A stretch of 64,000 nucleotides of DNA from an uncultured SAR116 cluster alpha proteobacterium (GCA_902622515.1 CACNQE010000007.1:41182-105181); one strand, 5' to 3'. Positions 46,211-57,911 are shown, counted from the stretch's first letter. Numbers and translations: made by a program. Notes: generated by a model not told the origin, from the letters alone.

Positions 46211-49087
46211 TTATTCCGCTGCTGCTTTTGTTTCTGACAATAGCAATGACTGTTTTACAAGGCTTCTTTGTTCCTTTGCATGACGACCCGCTGAACCCGT
46301 GGCGGGTGAAGCAGCTGCATCCCTACCACAATAAATTGGTCTATCTGTATTTAAACCAGATTGATGCATTGCCTCTTCAATATAATCACGAACAAATGTC
46401 CAACCACCCATATTTTTTGGTTCCTCTTGGCACCAAACAACGTCTGCTTTTGGAGTGAGTTTAAGTATTTCAATTAAATTTTTCTTAGGAAATGGATAAA
46501 GTTGTTCGATACGAACAATTTTTATATCATACTGTTCTTCAGAATTACGCATTTCTTCTATGTCATAAAAAATCTTTCCAGAACAAAGAATCACTCTCTT
46601 TACATTTTCATCTTTAATATTTGAATTTGAATCTCGTAATATTCTGTGAAAACTTGTACCAGGACCTAACTCTGATAAATCCGAAATACATGATTTGTGT
46701 CGAAGCAGTGACTTTGGTGTCATAATAATTAATGGCTTTCGAAAGTCTCGACAAACCTGCCTTCTTAAAACATGGAAATAATTTGCGGGAGTGGTGCAAT
46801 TTACAACCTGCATATTATCTTCTGCACATAGTTGTAAATATCGCTCTAATCGAGCTGAAGAATGCTCAGGACCCTGACCCTCATACCCGTGTGGTAGCAA
46901 TAATACTAGACCGTTCATCCTCAGCCATTTTGACTCTCCTGAACTTATAAACTGATCTATTACAACTTGAGCGCCATTAGCAAAATCACCAAATTGCGCT
47001 TCCCACATCACAAGTGCGTTTGGCTCGGCTTGAGCAAATCCATATTCAAATCCCATAACAGATGCTTCAGATAAAGGTGAGTCAATAACTTCAAATTTTG
47101 CTTGCTCAGTGCTTAAGTTTGCTAGCGGTACGTATCTTTCCTCAGTAAGCTGGTCAACGAAAACCGAATGCCGCTGACTAAATGTTCCTCTGCAACTATC
47201 CTGGCCTGATAAGCGGACAACAAAGCCGTCTAGGACAACTGAGCCAAATGCAAGATGTTCTGCAGTTGCCCAATCTAAGTTCTGACCAGTCTCTATTGCT
47301 TTTGCCCTCGTGCTTAATACACGTTCTAATTTTTTATGTATTTGAAGGCCTTGTGGAACAGTCGTGATAACACTGCCGATTTTTTTCAAAGTGTCTAGTG
47401 GGACAGCGGTATCACCACGCCTATCATCACCGTAAGCAACTGTCATTCCAGACCACTGGCCTTCCAACCAATCTGCCTTATTTGGTTTATATGCGTTTCC
47501 AGCCTCAAACTCTTCTTCAAGATAGGTGTTATGATTATCCATAATTGCCTGAGCACGGCTATCATCTAAGATTCCATCTTCTAATAATCTATTTAGATAA
47601 ATTTCGCGTGTCGATGGTTGCTGATTGATTTGCTTATACATAAGTGGCTGTGTAAAAGCTGGTTCGTCACCCTCATTGTGGCCAAACCTTCTATAACAAA
47701 TAATATCAAGAACAACATCTACCCCAAACGTTTGCCTAAACTCTGTTGCTATCCTGCTTGCATGAACTACCGCCTCGGGGTCATCGCCGTTAACATGAAA
47801 AATAGGTGACATTACCATTTTAGCAACATCAGTAGGATAAGGCGACGAGCGAGAATAAGAAGGACTCGTCGTGAAACCAATTTGATTATTTACAATTATA
47901 TGCATAGTACCGCCAGTTCTATATCCTCGAAGTGCTGAAAATGCAAAAGTCTCTGCAACAACACCCTGTCCAGCAAATGCTGCATCCCCATGAAGTATAA
48001 CTCCTAGAACTTCCTTAAAATCATTTGAAGTACGCTGTGCCTGCTTTGCTCTTACTCTTCCAACAACAACTGGGTCAACAATCTCTAAGTGGGATGGGTT
48101 AGGGGCTAAACTTAAATGGATTTGATTTTCATCAAATTGCCTATCTGCAGAAGAGCCCATATGATATTTTACGTCTCCTGAACCACCTGCTTCCTCTGGA
48201 TTGGCTGGATTTCCCAAAAACTCTGATATAATTGCCCTGAAAGGTTTATCAAGTACATTATGAAGTACATTTAAACGACCTCTATGGGCCATTCCAATAA
48301 CCACTTCTTTTAAACCCATTTGCCCACCGCGCTTTAAAATCTGCTCAAGGGCAGGCACAAGTGCTTCACCCCCATCTAACCCAAAGCGTTTTGTGCCAAT
48401 ATATTTTTTATGCAGAAATCTCTCGAAATTTTCAGCTGCCAATAATTTTTCGTAGATTGCAACTTTTCCACGCTCAGTGAATTCAGTTCGGTTTCCAATA
48501 GCCTCAATACGCTCTTGGATCCAAGCTTTTTGCGCAGGATCTTGAATATGCATAAATTCAACACCTATAGTTCCACAATAGGTTGCTTTTAATATTGTTA
48601 ATATTTCATTTAGGCTTGCTATCTCGAGCCCAAGCACATAGTTAATGAAGATCGGCCTGTCATAATCTTCTGAAGAAAAGCCGTAAGTTTCGGGGTCTAA
48701 TTCTGGATGTATTTCCTCATCTTGCAAATTGAGTGGATCCAAATTTGCCAACAAGTGGCCCCTTATCCTATAAGCTCTAATCAGCATTATTGCTCTAAGT
48801 GAGTCTAATGTTGCAGAACGAACATCCCCCGCAAGAAGATCACGATTACCTGCAATTCCCTTAGCAACTGCTTTTATGGAAGCGTCTGGATCATTTGCGC
48901 CAATAACCCTACTTTTTGGCTTACCCCAAGATGGAGATATTTCTTCAAAATGTTCAGATGAAAGTTCATCTAAACTAGTAAACCAATCTGACCAATCAGA
49001 ACTCACAGAATTTGGAGTTTTTTTCCAGCGCTGATACATTTCAGCAACAAAAGTAGCGTTTGTTCCAGTTAAAAAGCTATCATCCAT
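46211..49087 (-). CDS. sucA: 2-oxoglutarate dehydrogenase E1 component
   Basis: The thiamine-diphosphate E1 of 958 residues. The N-terminal GTNATFVAEMYQRWK segment, the MSHRGRLNVL-type GMAHRGRLNVLHNV motif near 265, HGDAAFAGQGVVAETF near 375, the TDP motif of NGDDPEAVVHA near 435 and the YGFAQAEPNALVMWEAQFGDF segment near 725 are all standard. The ATG at 49087 is chosen because a CGGAG ribosome-binding site stands six bases before it and lies inside a longer in-frame GTG extension (49102). A 142-base gap with a candidate promoter separates it from sucD. Confidence 0.97.
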   Translation of the reverse strand: MDDSFLTGTNATFVAEMYQRWKKTPNSVSSDWSDWFTSLDELSSEHFEEISPSWGKPKSRVIGANDPDASIKAVAKGIAGNRDLLAGDVRSATLDSLRAIMLIRAYRIRGHLLANLDPLNLQDEEIHPELDPETYGFSSEDYDRPIFINYVLGLEIASLNEILTILKATYCGTIGVEFMHIQDPAQKAWIQERIEAIGNRTEFTERGKVAIYEKLLAAENFERFLHKKYIGTKRFGLDGGEALVPALEQILKRGGQMGLKEVVIGMAHRGRLNVLHNVLDKPFRAIISEFLGNPANPEEAGGSGDVKYHMGSSADRQFDENQIHLSLAPNPSHLEIVDPVVVGRVRAKQAQRTSNDFKEVLGVILHGDAAFAGQGVVAETFAFSALRGYRTGGTMHIIVNNQIGFTTSPSYSRSSPYPTDVAKMVMSPIFHVNGDDPEAVVHASRIATEFRQTFGVDVVLDIICYRRFGHNEGDEPAFTQPLMYKQINQQPSTREIYLNRLLEDGILDDSRAQAIMDNHNTYLEEEFEAGNAYKPNKADWLEGQWSGMTVAYGDDRRGDTAVPLDTLKKIGSVITTVPQGLQIHKKLERVLSTRAKAIETGQNLDWATAEHLAFGSVVLDGFVVRLSGQDSCRGTFSQRHSVFVDQLTEERYVPLANLSTEQAKFEVIDSPLSEASVMGFEYGFAQAEPNALVMWEAQFGDFANGAQVVIDQFISSGESKWLRMNGLVLLLPHGYEGQGPEHSSARLERYLQLCAEDNMQVVNCTTPANYFHVLRRQVCRDFRKPLIIMTPKSLLRHKSCISDLSELGPGTSFHRILRDSNSNIKDENVKRVILCSGKIFYDIEEMRNSEEQYDIKIVRIEQLYPFPKKNLIEILKLTPKADVVWCQEEPKNMGGWTFVRDYIEEAMHQSGLNTDRPIYCGRDAAASPATGSAGRHAKEQRSLVKQSLLLSETKAAAE

Positions 49088-49138
49088 TTTTGGCTCCGAC
49101 ACTAATTTAGAGCTTACTTTTTATATTCAATACTAGTA

Positions 49139-49167
49139 ATCGTATACATATGTCTTTAGACATTCAA
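49139..49167 (-). promoter_or_regulatory. Candidate internal promoter for sucA-sucB-lpd with small dyad
   Basis: On the minus strand TTGAAT (49167-49162) and TACGAT (49144-49139) are 17 bases apart, four matches each, about 50 bases before sucA. The spacer holds an ATGTCT-AA-AGACAT dyad (49163-49150), which overlaps the -35 edge and could be an operator. This would allow the E1-E2-E3 genes to be transcribed apart from sucCD. Confidence 0.35.
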
Positions 49168-49229
49168 AAGCGCTCTTCTTCCCCAATTTTTTCCATTTTA
49201 CTCAATTATATATTTGATCAAACAAAAAA

Positions 49230-50111
49230 CTACTTAAATTTTGAAATAGCCTCACTCATTGCTTCTCCAAGAGCTGATGGAGAGGAAGCAACACTAAAAC
49301 CGGCTGCCTCCATTGCTTTTATTTTATCTGAAGCAGCCCCACTACCTCCTGCAACAATCGCGCCGGCATGCCCCATTCTTCTGCCAGGTGGAGCTGTTTG
49401 CCCGGCAATAAAACCAGCAATTGGTTTTTTATTTGGATGGGCTGAATAAAAAGCAGCCGCCTTCTCTTCCGCATCTCCGCCGATTTCCCCTATCATCAAA
49501 ATTGCTTCTGTTTGCTCGTCTTCTAGAAATAATGATAATGAATCTACAAAGTTTGTTCCGTTTATTGGATCTCCTCCAATGCCAATGCAGGTTGATTGAC
49601 CGAGACCGATTACACTTGTTTGAGCTACTGCTTCATAAGTTAATGTGCCAGAGCGAGAAACAATTCCTACTTTGCCTGGTTTATGAATATGTCCTGGCAT
49701 AATACCTATCTTACATTCACCTGGAGTGATAACACCTGGACAGTTAGGCCCCACTAACCTACTTGAACTATCATTGAGTGCAGCTTTTACAGCAACCATA
49801 TCCATGATAGGAATACCCTCTGTTATACAGATGATGAGCTCAATTTTTGCATCGATTGCTTCAAGAATAGAGTCTGCTGCAAATGGCGGTGGAACATAAA
49901 TTACCGATGCATTAGCACCTGTTTCTTCAACTGCCTCTGATACTGTGTCGAATACTGGCAAAGATAAGTGCTTTTGGCCTCCTTTACCAGGCGTGACTCC
50001 CCCAACCATATTAGTACCGTAAGCAATAGCTTGCTCAGAATGAAAAGTGCCTTGCGAACCTGTGAATCCCTGACAAATGACACGCGTATCTCGATTAATC
50101 AGTACTGACAT
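49230..50111 (-). CDS. sucD: Succinyl-CoA synthetase, alpha subunit
   Basis: SucD carries the CoA site and the phosphorylated histidine of succinyl-CoA synthetase, which makes ATP or GTP from succinyl-CoA. The 293-residue protein has the [14 protein letters not shown] start near 13, the GPNCPGVI segment near 123, and the phosphohistidine in the [11 protein letters not shown] motif near 246. The ATG at 50111 follows GGAAA; an adjacent TTG is less likely. It starts three bases after sucC. Confidence 0.96.
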   Translation of the reverse strand: MSVLINRDTRVICQGFTGSQGTFHSEQAIAYGTNMVGGVTPGKGGQKHLSLPVFDTVSEAVEETGANASVIYVPPPFAADSILEAIDAKIELIICITEGIPIMDMVAVKAALNDSSSRLVGPNCPGVITPGECKIGIMPGHIHKPGKVGIVSRSGTLTYEAVAQTSVIGLGQSTCIGIGGDPINGTNFVDSLSLFLEDEQTEAILMIGEIGGDAEEKAAAFYSAHPNKKPIAGFIAGQTAPPGRRMGHAGAIVAGGSGAASDKIKAMEAAGFSVASSPSALGEAMSEAISKFK

Positions 50112-50114
50112 CAA

Positions 50115-51281
50115 CTAGTTTCCTTTCACGGCAGCGACAATTTTTGTTGCTGCGTCAGCTAAGTTATCAGCTGCGATAATTGCGAGACCAGAAGAAGATA
50201 GAATATCTTTTCCTGCTTCCACATTAGTTCCTTCAAGACGAACAACAAGTGGTTTTTCAAGTCCAAGCGCTCGAGCAGCCTGCACCACCCCTGTTGCAAT
50301 AACATCACATCTCATGATGCCACCAAATATATTTACGAGGATACCCTCAACATTGCTATCCGATAGTATAATTTTAAATGCCTCTGTTACTCGCTCTGCT
50401 GTAGCACTCCCACCCACATCAAGAAAATTAGCTGGAGAGCCCCCCTCTAACTGAATAATATCCATGGTAGCCATTGCAAGACCGGCACCATTTACCATGC
50501 AGCCAATGTTTCCATCCAGTTTTATATAATTTAAATCATATTCTGATGCTTTAACTTCAGCAGGATCTTCTTCTGACAAGTCTCTCAGCGATAAAACCTC
50601 TTTTTGTCTGAACAAGGCATTATCATCAAACCCCATTTTTGCGTCCAAAGCCAACAGGTCACCGTCGGTGTTAACAACCAGCGGATTAATTTCTATCAAA
50701 CTAGCGTCTTTTGAGCAAAATGCGTTATATAAGTTTGTTATAAATGGAACAGCTTGCTTAGCCGAATCTCCAGTTAACCTTAATGCTTTTGAAATGCGTC
50801 TTATATGGTGTGCTTTAATACCTGTCGAAGGCTTAATTGAGAGAGTTAAAATTTTGTCTGGTGTTTTCGCCGCTACAGCTTCTATGTCCATGCCGCCCTC
50901 AGTTGAGCATATAATGCTCACTTGAGATGTGGCTCTATCAATCAGCATTGAAAAATATAACTCGCGGTCTATGTCGCACCCTTCCTCTATAAAAAGACGC
51001 TTAACCTCTTTTCCAGCAGGACCCGTTTGATGAGTTATGAGTGTTTTACCAAGCATTTCCTTAGCTTCACTTCTTACTTCATCAATCGTTTTTACAACTT
51101 TTACTCCTCCTGCTTTTCCTCTACCGCCAGCATGAATTTGAGCTTTAACAACTTTTACATCACTCTTTAGTTTGCCAGCAGCCTCCACAGCTTCTTCTAC
51201 GCTAAAAGCTGGGTAGCCATCTGGCACCTTCACGCCATATTCTGCGAGTAGTGCCTTAGCCTGATGTTCATGAATGTTCAT
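50115..51281 (-). CDS. sucC: Succinyl-CoA synthetase, beta subunit
   Basis: The ATP-grasp beta subunit, 388 residues. Visible are [17 protein letters not shown] at the start, [18 protein letters not shown] near 41, EINPLVV near 197 and the C-terminal [14 protein letters not shown] near 317. The ATG at 51281 has a GAGGAAA ribosome-binding site; the open extension upstream would overlap mdh. It lies 34 bases after mdh and three before sucD. Confidence 0.97.
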   Translation of the reverse strand: MNIHEHQAKALLAEYGVKVPDGYPAFSVEEAVEAAGKLKSDVKVVKAQIHAGGRGKAGGVKVVKTIDEVRSEAKEMLGKTLITHQTGPAGKEVKRLFIEEGCDIDRELYFSMLIDRATSQVSIICSTEGGMDIEAVAAKTPDKILTLSIKPSTGIKAHHIRRISKALRLTGDSAKQAVPFITNLYNAFCSKDASLIEINPLVVNTDGDLLALDAKMGFDDNALFRQKEVLSLRDLSEEDPAEVKASEYDLNYIKLDGNIGCMVNGAGLAMATMDIIQLEGGSPANFLDVGGSATAERVTEAFKIILSDSNVEGILVNIFGGIMRCDVIATGVVQAARALGLEKPLVVRLEGTNVEAGKDILSSSGLAIIAADNLADAATKIVAAVKGN

Positions 51282-51315
51282 TTTTTCCTCGATTTTTTTA
51301 TTAACCAGATTGCAT

Positions 51316-52308
<993 letters not shown>

Positions 52309-52402
52309 TTAATAATACCGAATTATTAAAATAGTAATTTATGTCGCATTGGTAACTAATCTGCCAAACTAAAACAAGTCTAAACATAATAGACTCATCT
52401 CA

Positions 52403-53476
52403 TTATGGTAGATGATATCGTGACATTTGTGTTAATCTCGAGAGTGTTCTACTAAACTCAAACTTCCAATCTTCACCTACATATATTTTTTCTCTTTCAA
52501 CAGCGGCACCCACAACAAGGAATCTGCCTCTATCATAAAGTGCATCAACAAGCCACATGAACCTTCGGGCAGCATCTCTTTGGTCATCTCCTAAAATAGG
52601 AATATCTGACATAATCAATCCTTTAAACCTGTCAGCAATAATCAAAAAATCGCCTGCTGCTAGCGCGGTACGACAAAGCTCATCAAAGTGCACAAAAGCG
52701 ATATCACCACCCGTTTTTGCTAACTTAATTTCTCTACCAGAGCTTTTTATTATTTCTCCTTGAGGCGGTCTATCTTGCAACAATTGGCTAAATAATTTAG
52801 ATAATTTTGTGTTTACCTTTTGATTGAACGGAAACATCCAACCATCAAACCCAGCTAAAATCTTTTTTCTAAAATCATCGCCTTCTTTGATATCAATAAT
52901 TCGCATCTTTGATTTAAGTTCTGTCAGAAAAGGTAAAAACCTATCGCGGTGTAACCCATTTTTATATAATTCATCTGGGTGTCTATTGGAGGTTGCAATT
53001 AAAACCATTCCCTGTTGCCATAGGAAAGCAAATAAACGACTGATAATCATGGCGTCAGCGATATCTCTAACTTCCATTTCATCGAAACAGACTATCTTGC
53101 CATTTTGAATTATACGCTTAGCCGCTGTTTCTATCGGATCTTCAGAATTCGCTTTTCGTGCCTCATTGATTAGATTATGCGCCAGTGCCATAAAATCGTG
53201 AAAATGAAGACGTTGTTTATTACCTTCAGGACATTCTGTGAAAAACAAATCCATTAACATGGTTTTTCCACGACCAACGCCACCAAATAAATAAACGCCC
53301 TTTGGAGCAACGCTAGAGGTCCAAAACTGCCATTTTTTTTTAATATTACTTAATAAAGACGAATATAAATTGTTCAGTTCCTCGACTGCCATGGCCTGTC
53401 CAACATCCTTATTTAACTTGCCAGTCGATAAAAGGTAATTATATTTACATAGAAGTGTATTTTGCTTGTATGACAC
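52403..53476 (-). CDS. zapE: ZapE/AFG1-family cell division ATPase
   Basis: The 357-residue AAA-type ATPase matches ZapE (AFG1-like). The P-loop is YLFGGVGRGKTMLMDLF near 62-78, Walker B is VCFDEMEVRDIADA near 134, sensor-1 is VLIATSNRHPDELY near 160, and the FDELCRTALAAGDFL segment near 268 is typical of the family. In E. coli ZapE modulates FtsZ under oxygen limitation; its mitochondrial relative acts on respiratory-chain proteins, which suits its place between sdhB and mdh. The start is a GTG at 53476, 28 bases after sdhB. Confidence 0.9.
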   Translation of the reverse strand: MSYKQNTLLCKYNYLLSTGKLNKDVGQAMAVEELNNLYSSLLSNIKKKWQFWTSSVAPKGVYLFGGVGRGKTMLMDLFFTECPEGNKQRLHFHDFMALAHNLINEARKANSEDPIETAAKRIIQNGKIVCFDEMEVRDIADAMIISRLFAFLWQQGMVLIATSNRHPDELYKNGLHRDRFLPFLTELKSKMRIIDIKEGDDFRKKILAGFDGWMFPFNQKVNTKLSKLFSQLLQDRPPQGEIIKSSGREIKLAKTGGDIAFVHFDELCRTALAAGDFLIIADRFKGLIMSDIPILGDDQRDAARRFMWLVDALYDRGRFLVVGAAVEREKIYVGEDWKFEFSRTLSRLTQMSRYHLP

Positions 53477-53504
53477 AGGGTTTTTTGCTGACCAATATTT
53501 TTTA

Positions 53505-54287
53505 CTAGCTTTGTCTCTCTAACATTTTTTTCTTGATCTCACCGATAGCTTTTCCAGGATTTAGCCCTTTTGGACAAGTTTTTGCACAATTCATAATCGT
53601 GTGGCATCGATATAAACGAAACGGGTCTTCTAACGCATCTAGTCGTTCGCCCGTATATTCATCTCTACTATCCGCAATCCAACGATAGGCTTGAAGCAAT
53701 ACTGCTGGTCCAAGATACCTATCACCATTCCACCAATAGCTTGGGCAGGACGTAGTACAACTAAAACATAAAACGCACTCCCACATCCCATCTATTTCTT
53801 GACGTTCTTCGGGGGACTGTTTGCGCTCCTTGCCTTCTGGCGCTGGTGTATCTGCTTTTAGCCATGGCTCAATAGACGTTAATTGTGCATATGCATGGGT
53901 GAGATCTGGAACAAGATCCTTTACCACCGGCATATGCGGTAGTGGATATATTTTTACATCACCCTTGACATCTTCTATTGCCTTTAAACAAGCAAGCGTA
54001 TTTGTACCATCAATGTTCATGGAGCATGAGCCACAAATACCTTCTCTGCATGAACGCCTAAATGTAAGAGAACTATCAACCTCTGACTTAATTTTTATCA
54101 ATGCATCCAATACCATTGGACCGCATTCGTCCAAGTCAACTTCAAAATCATCCATCCTTGGATTATTATCGTCCTCTGGAGACCAACGGTAAATTGAGAA
54201 TGTCTTGACATTCTCAGCTGTTTTTTTAGCTGGGAAAAAATCTCCTTTTGTAACTTTTGAATGTGTGGGAAGGGTAAATTCAGCCAT
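53505..54287 (-). CDS. sdhB: Succinate dehydrogenase iron-sulfur subunit
   Basis: The 260-residue SdhB holds the three iron-sulfur clusters of complex II. The [2Fe-2S] ligands are in CREGICGSC with a distant cysteine in LACLKAIE (about 75-95); the [4Fe-4S] and [3Fe-4S] ligands are in [16 protein letters not shown] and [17 protein letters not shown] (about 165 and 230). The N-terminus (to about 30) is slightly extended, as in other alphaproteobacteria. It follows sdhA and precedes zapE. Confidence 0.97.
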   Translation of the reverse strand: MAEFTLPTHSKVTKGDFFPAKKTAENVKTFSIYRWSPEDDNNPRMDDFEVDLDECGPMVLDALIKIKSEVDSSLTFRRSCREGICGSCSMNIDGTNTLACLKAIEDVKGDVKIYPLPHMPVVKDLVPDLTHAYAQLTSIEPWLKADTPAPEGKERKQSPEERQEIDGMWECVLCFSCTTSCPSYWWNGDRYLGPAVLLQAYRWIADSRDEYTGERLDALEDPFRLYRCHTIMNCAKTCPKGLNPGKAIGEIKKKMLERQS

Positions 54288-54301
54288 ATCATTTTTCCTA
54301 A

Positions 54302-56092
54302 TTAATATACACGTGCTACTGGTGGTATAGACTCTACCTCATTGGTAAGTGTTGTTAACGTCACATCACGATAGGTAACGGAGGATTTGTTTTCATCATC
54401 AAGCCACATTACTGTATGTTTCATCCAATTCTTATCGTCTCTTTCAGAAAAATCTTCATGTGCATGAGCTCCTCTTGATTCCTTTCTCTGTTCAGCAGAA
54501 CGGATAGTTACTAAAGCCTGCCCCATCAGGTTTTCTAGTTCCATCGCCTCTATTAAATCGGTATTCCATATTAAAGACCTATCCTGAATACCGATATTGT
54601 TCATATCCCCCGCTATAGAGTCCATTGTTTTAACACCCTCTGTGAGTGATTCACCTGAACGAAAAACGGCTGCATATTTTTGCATTGCCATTTGCATCTC
54701 AAGCCTTAGTTCACCTGGCTGTTTATCCCCTTTTGAATGACGCATTCTATCTAACCTGCTAATAGCACGGTCTGATGATACTTTGGATACTGGTGCGTGA
54801 GACGCTCCTGGCGTTAGCACTTCACTTGCTCGGTGTGCTGCCGCCCTACCAAAAACTACAATATCGAGAAGTGAATTTGTTCCGAGCCTATTTGCCCCAT
54901 GGACAGAAACGCATGCAGCCTCTCCTATGGCCATTAGTCCTTGAACAGTTTTGTTTGGGTCTGAGTCACTTGGACATAACACTTCACCATGATAATTTGT
55001 TGGCACACCACCCATATTATAGTGCACCGTAGGTAGAACAGGAATTGGGTCTTTGGTTACATCAACACCACAAAAAATTTTAGCTGTTTCAGTAATGCCG
55101 GGTAATCTTTGATGAAGAGTTTCTGGATCTATGTGTTCAAGGTGCAACATTATATGATCTTTTTTCGGGCCAACTCCTCTTCCCTCATTAATTTCAATTG
55201 TCATTGACCTACTTACCACATCTCGACTGGCTAAATCTTTAGCAGTCGGCGCATATCTCTCCATGAAACGCTCACCCTCAGAGTTGGTAAGATACCCCCC
55301 TTCACCACGAGCTCCTTCTGTGATCAAAACACCAGCTCCATAAACACCCGTTGGGTGGAATTGCACAAACTCCATATCTTGAAGTGGTAACCCTGCACGC
55401 AACGCCATCGCATTCCCATCACCGGTGCAGGTATGAGCAGATGTGCAAGAAAAATAAACCCTTCCATACCCACCAGTAGCAAGAACCGTTCGTTGTCCAA
55501 GAAAGCGGTGTATAGAACCATCTTCCATACATAATGCAACGATGCCTTGACATGTTCCATTATCATCCATAATCAGATCTATAGCATAATATTCCACAAA
55601 AAATTCTGCAGCGTGTTTTAAACACTGCTGATAAAGTGTATGTAAAATTGCGTGCCCTGTTCTATCAGCAGCAGCACAAGCACGTCTTGCCATAGACTTC
55701 CCATAATCTAATGTATGGCCTCCAAAAGGTCTTTGGTAAATGTTGCCTTCATCTGTTCTAGAAAAAGGAACACCATAATGCTCTAGTTCAATCACAGATG
55801 GAATGGCTTCTCGACACATATATTCAATTGCATCTTGATCTCCAAGCCAGTCTGAACCCTTAACCGTATCATACATGTGATAACGCCATCCATCACCTTC
55901 GCCCATGTTGTTGAGCGCAGCGCCTATACCGCCTTGAGCCGCTACAGTGTGTGAACGCGTTGGGAACACTTTGGTTACACATGCAGTGCGCAGACCCGAT
56001 GTTGCCATGCCTAATGTTGCTCTCAATCCTGCACCACCCGCTCCAACAACAACCACATCATAGTGATGATCTGTAATTTCATATGCACTCAT
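54302..56092 (-). CDS. sdhA: Succinate dehydrogenase flavoprotein subunit
   Basis: The 596-residue FAD subunit that oxidises succinate to fumarate. The dinucleotide loop GAGGAGLRA lies near 17, the FAD-linking histidine is in [10 protein letters not shown] near 46-55, the substrate residues lie in [22 protein letters not shown] near 240, and the [13 protein letters not shown] and [21 protein letters not shown] motifs follow near 355 and 385. An AAAGGT ribosome-binding site precedes the ATG. Confidence 0.98.
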   Translation of the reverse strand: MSAYEITDHHYDVVVVGAGGAGLRATLGMATSGLRTACVTKVFPTRSHTVAAQGGIGAALNNMGEGDGWRYHMYDTVKGSDWLGDQDAIEYMCREAIPSVIELEHYGVPFSRTDEGNIYQRPFGGHTLDYGKSMARRACAAADRTGHAILHTLYQQCLKHAAEFFVEYYAIDLIMDDNGTCQGIVALCMEDGSIHRFLGQRTVLATGGYGRVYFSCTSAHTCTGDGNAMALRAGLPLQDMEFVQFHPTGVYGAGVLITEGARGEGGYLTNSEGERFMERYAPTAKDLASRDVVSRSMTIEINEGRGVGPKKDHIMLHLEHIDPETLHQRLPGITETAKIFCGVDVTKDPIPVLPTVHYNMGGVPTNYHGEVLCPSDSDPNKTVQGLMAIGEAACVSVHGANRLGTNSLLDIVVFGRAAAHRASEVLTPGASHAPVSKVSSDRAISRLDRMRHSKGDKQPGELRLEMQMAMQKYAAVFRSGESLTEGVKTMDSIAGDMNNIGIQDRSLIWNTDLIEAMELENLMGQALVTIRSAEQRKESRGAHAHEDFSERDDKNWMKHTVMWLDDENKSSVTYRDVTLTTLTNEVESIPPVARVY

Positions 56093-56134
56093 TATTTATT
56101 TACCTTTTCTGTAGTCAATTTTTTTCATAACCAA

Positions 56135-56527
56135 TTAGATTGATACTATCTTCAGTAAAGATAGAGCTGATAAAGTTGCAAGCAAGATAAGAATAGCCTT
56201 AACAACCATTATTGATAATATTCGTCCCCATTCTGAGCCAACATAATCTTCTATCACAACTTGAATTCCAAGCATGCAATGCCAGAAGCCTATAATAATC
56301 AATAATAATAAGATAGCGGCATGAAATGGGTTTTGAAGAAGAGAAATAGCTTGGTTATAATCAGAGCCTGCTATCCTAAAGATCAAATATATAGCTGATA
56401 AAACCAAAGGTACCATAGCTATAGCCGTTAGTCTTTGATACCACCAATGATGCACCCCCGATTTAGCTGAACCGAGACCGCGTGCCTTTGCGAGTGGAGT
56501 TCTCATTGAATTTGAAGGCTGTGCCAT
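56135..56527 (-). CDS. sdhD: Succinate dehydrogenase membrane anchor subunit
   Basis: SdhD, 130 residues, has three membrane segments (about 30-52, 65-90 and 100-125). The likely haem or quinone histidine is in GFWHCMLGIQVVIEDYV near 82, and the D-Y pair there is the conserved quinone-site motif. The N-terminal GSAKSGVHHWWYQRLTAIA stretch is the family signature. It lies between sdhC and sdhA, nine bases after sdhC. Confidence 0.93.
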   Translation of the reverse strand: MAQPSNSMRTPLAKARGLGSAKSGVHHWWYQRLTAIAMVPLVLSAIYLIFRIAGSDYNQAISLLQNPFHAAILLLLIIIGFWHCMLGIQVVIEDYVGSEWGRILSIMVVKAILILLATLSALSLLKIVSI

Positions 56528-56536
56528 TTTGTTTTC

Positions 56537-56917
56537 CTAACTAAAAAATATTACTAACCAAAAACCAACTATCAGGAAAAACATTGTTATCAAGGCAATA
56601 CGCCCTGACGTATAAACGCCTGGCACATCAAGTGCTTTTCCAAAATCCCAGAACAAATGACGCACACCATTGCTCGCATGATAAAATAACACAACCGAAT
56701 AACTAAACATTACAAGCTGTCCAAGAGGGTGGAATATTATTATAGATACGAGGTTAAAACTACTTTCTCCGAACGCAAGAGCTAGGAGCCAACAAGTTAG
56801 CAAAATAGTTCCAGATGCCAAAATAACCCCTGTCATTCGATGGGTAATAGACATTACAGCGGGGAGCTGAAATCGCCAGATAGATAAATGTGGCGATAGA
56901 GGACGAGGGCGAGACAT
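56537..56917 (-). CDS. sdhC: Succinate dehydrogenase cytochrome b556 subunit
   Basis: The 126-residue SdhC has three membrane segments (about 26-48, 62-82 and 105-125). RPLSPHLSIWRFQLPAVMSI near the start and the S-I-T-H-R-M-T-G motif are the quinone-site signature, and the haem histidine is in VVLFYHASNGVRHLFWD. The ATG at 56917 is chosen over a TTG three codons upstream; AAAGGAT serves as ribosome-binding site. It heads the sdhCDAB operon. Confidence 0.95.
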   Translation of the reverse strand: MSRPRPLSPHLSIWRFQLPAVMSITHRMTGVILASGTILLTCWLLALAFGESSFNLVSIIIFHPLGQLVMFSYSVVLFYHASNGVRHLFWDFGKALDVPGVYTSGRIALITMFFLIVGFWLVIFFS

Positions 56918-56953
56918 TTTTATCAAAATCCTTTTGTATCTTCTAGTAGATCA

Positions 56954-56982
56954 GGTATAAGACAGCCACTTATCAAAATCAA
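56954..56982 (-). promoter_or_regulatory. Candidate promoter for sdhCDAB
   Basis: On the minus strand TTGATT (56982-56977) and TATACC (56959-56954) are 17 bases apart and lie 37 bases before the sdhC start, giving a leader of about 30 bases that holds the ribosome-binding site. Four matches each to consensus. Spacing and position make it one of the better candidates here. Confidence 0.45.
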
Positions 56983-57051
56983 CAAATCCGACGTTAGATT
57001 TACGAATGTTTTCATGATCTAGTAAAAAAGAGCTCTTTTGTTTAAATCTGA

Positions 57052-57080
57052 TTTCTTAAAATCACTGTAACTGTTATAAT
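57052..57080 (+). promoter_or_regulatory. Candidate promoter for the pyridoxal kinase gene, leaderless
   Basis: A perfect TATAAT (57075-57080) lies only five bases before the ATG at 57086, so the transcript would begin at the start codon. The -35 is weak (TTTCTT, 57052-57057). No ribosome-binding site is present before the ATG, consistent with leaderless initiation. Confidence 0.4.
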
Positions 57081-57085
57081 TCCTA

Positions 57086-57877
57086 ATGAAATCACCTTCC
57101 ATACTATCAATTCAGTCCAGTGTTGTTTCAGGTCGTGTTGGAAATACGGTTGCTGTGCCAATCCATACTCTATTTGGGCACGAGACTCTTTGCATAAATA
57201 GTGTAGTTCTTGCAGCCCATCCTGGTATCATAAATGCCTCTAAATTTGTTATGCCAAAAGGGCAAATGGACTGTTTGTTGAGAGAATTAAAAAAGGTGAA
57301 AAGTGCAAACGACATCGATGCTATACACACTGGTTATCTTGGTCACAAGGGACATGTCAATGTCATACGCAAACATGTAATTAAAAATCCAGAAACTCTA
57401 TACATCTATGACCCTGTGTTTGGAGATAACGGCTCTCTTTATATAGATAAGGAGCTTGCCGAAGAATCAAAAAGACAATTATTACCACTCTCAACTGTAA
57501 CGACGCCTAATGTATTTGAGTCATCTTATTTGTCTGATATTTGCGTTTCCGATGTGGATTCAGCAGTTAAAGCTAGCAAAATCATACATTCAAAAGGACC
57601 TGAATGGGTTTTGACAACTGGTGTTTTTTCAGCAGAAAATGAGATAGCTGATATATTGGTTGGCCCAGATCATATAAGTGTTTTCCGGCATAAAAAACAA
57701 AGAACAGGTATTTCTGGAGCGGGCGACACATTAGCGGCAATCTTAACATCTTTATTAGTCTCAGGAAAAACTCAAATAGAAGCTGCAAACAAAGCCTGTC
57801 GCATCACACAATCTCTAATTGAGCAGTCTCAATCAAAACAGTCTATGCCAATGCTAACCATAGATTTAATTCGTTAA
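57086..57877 (+). CDS. pdxY: Pyridoxal kinase (PdxY family)
   Basis: A ribokinase-fold enzyme of 263 residues that phosphorylates pyridoxal, salvaging vitamin B6. The start SILSIQSSVVSGRVGNTVA, the DPVFGDNGSLYI metal/substrate segment near 110 and VTTPNVFESSYLS near 138 mark the PdxY/PdxK group; the anion-hole and catalytic aspartate are in TGISGAGDTLAAIL near 213. The cell has many PLP enzymes in this window (argD, lysA, hisC). It diverges from sdhC and converges with asd, ending 35 bases from it. Confidence 0.88.
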   Translation: MKSPSILSIQSSVVSGRVGNTVAVPIHTLFGHETLCINSVVLAAHPGIINASKFVMPKGQMDCLLRELKKVKSANDIDAIHTGYLGHKGHVNVIRKHVIKNPETLYIYDPVFGDNGSLYIDKELAEESKRQLLPLSTVTTPNVFESSYLSDICVSDVDSAVKASKIIHSKGPEWVLTTGVFSAENEIADILVGPDHISVFRHKKQRTGISGAGDTLAAILTSLLVSGKTQIEAANKACRITQSLIEQSQSKQSMPMLTIDLIR

Positions 57878-57911
57878 TATACCTTTGCAATTTTTTGGGG
57901 CAAAACTCAAA

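Noticed and set aside
49103..49229. Ten-codon frame (ATG...TGA) in the sucD-sucA gap as a leader peptide
   Set aside because: It has no clear ribosome-binding site and no run of regulatory codons; such short frames are common by chance.
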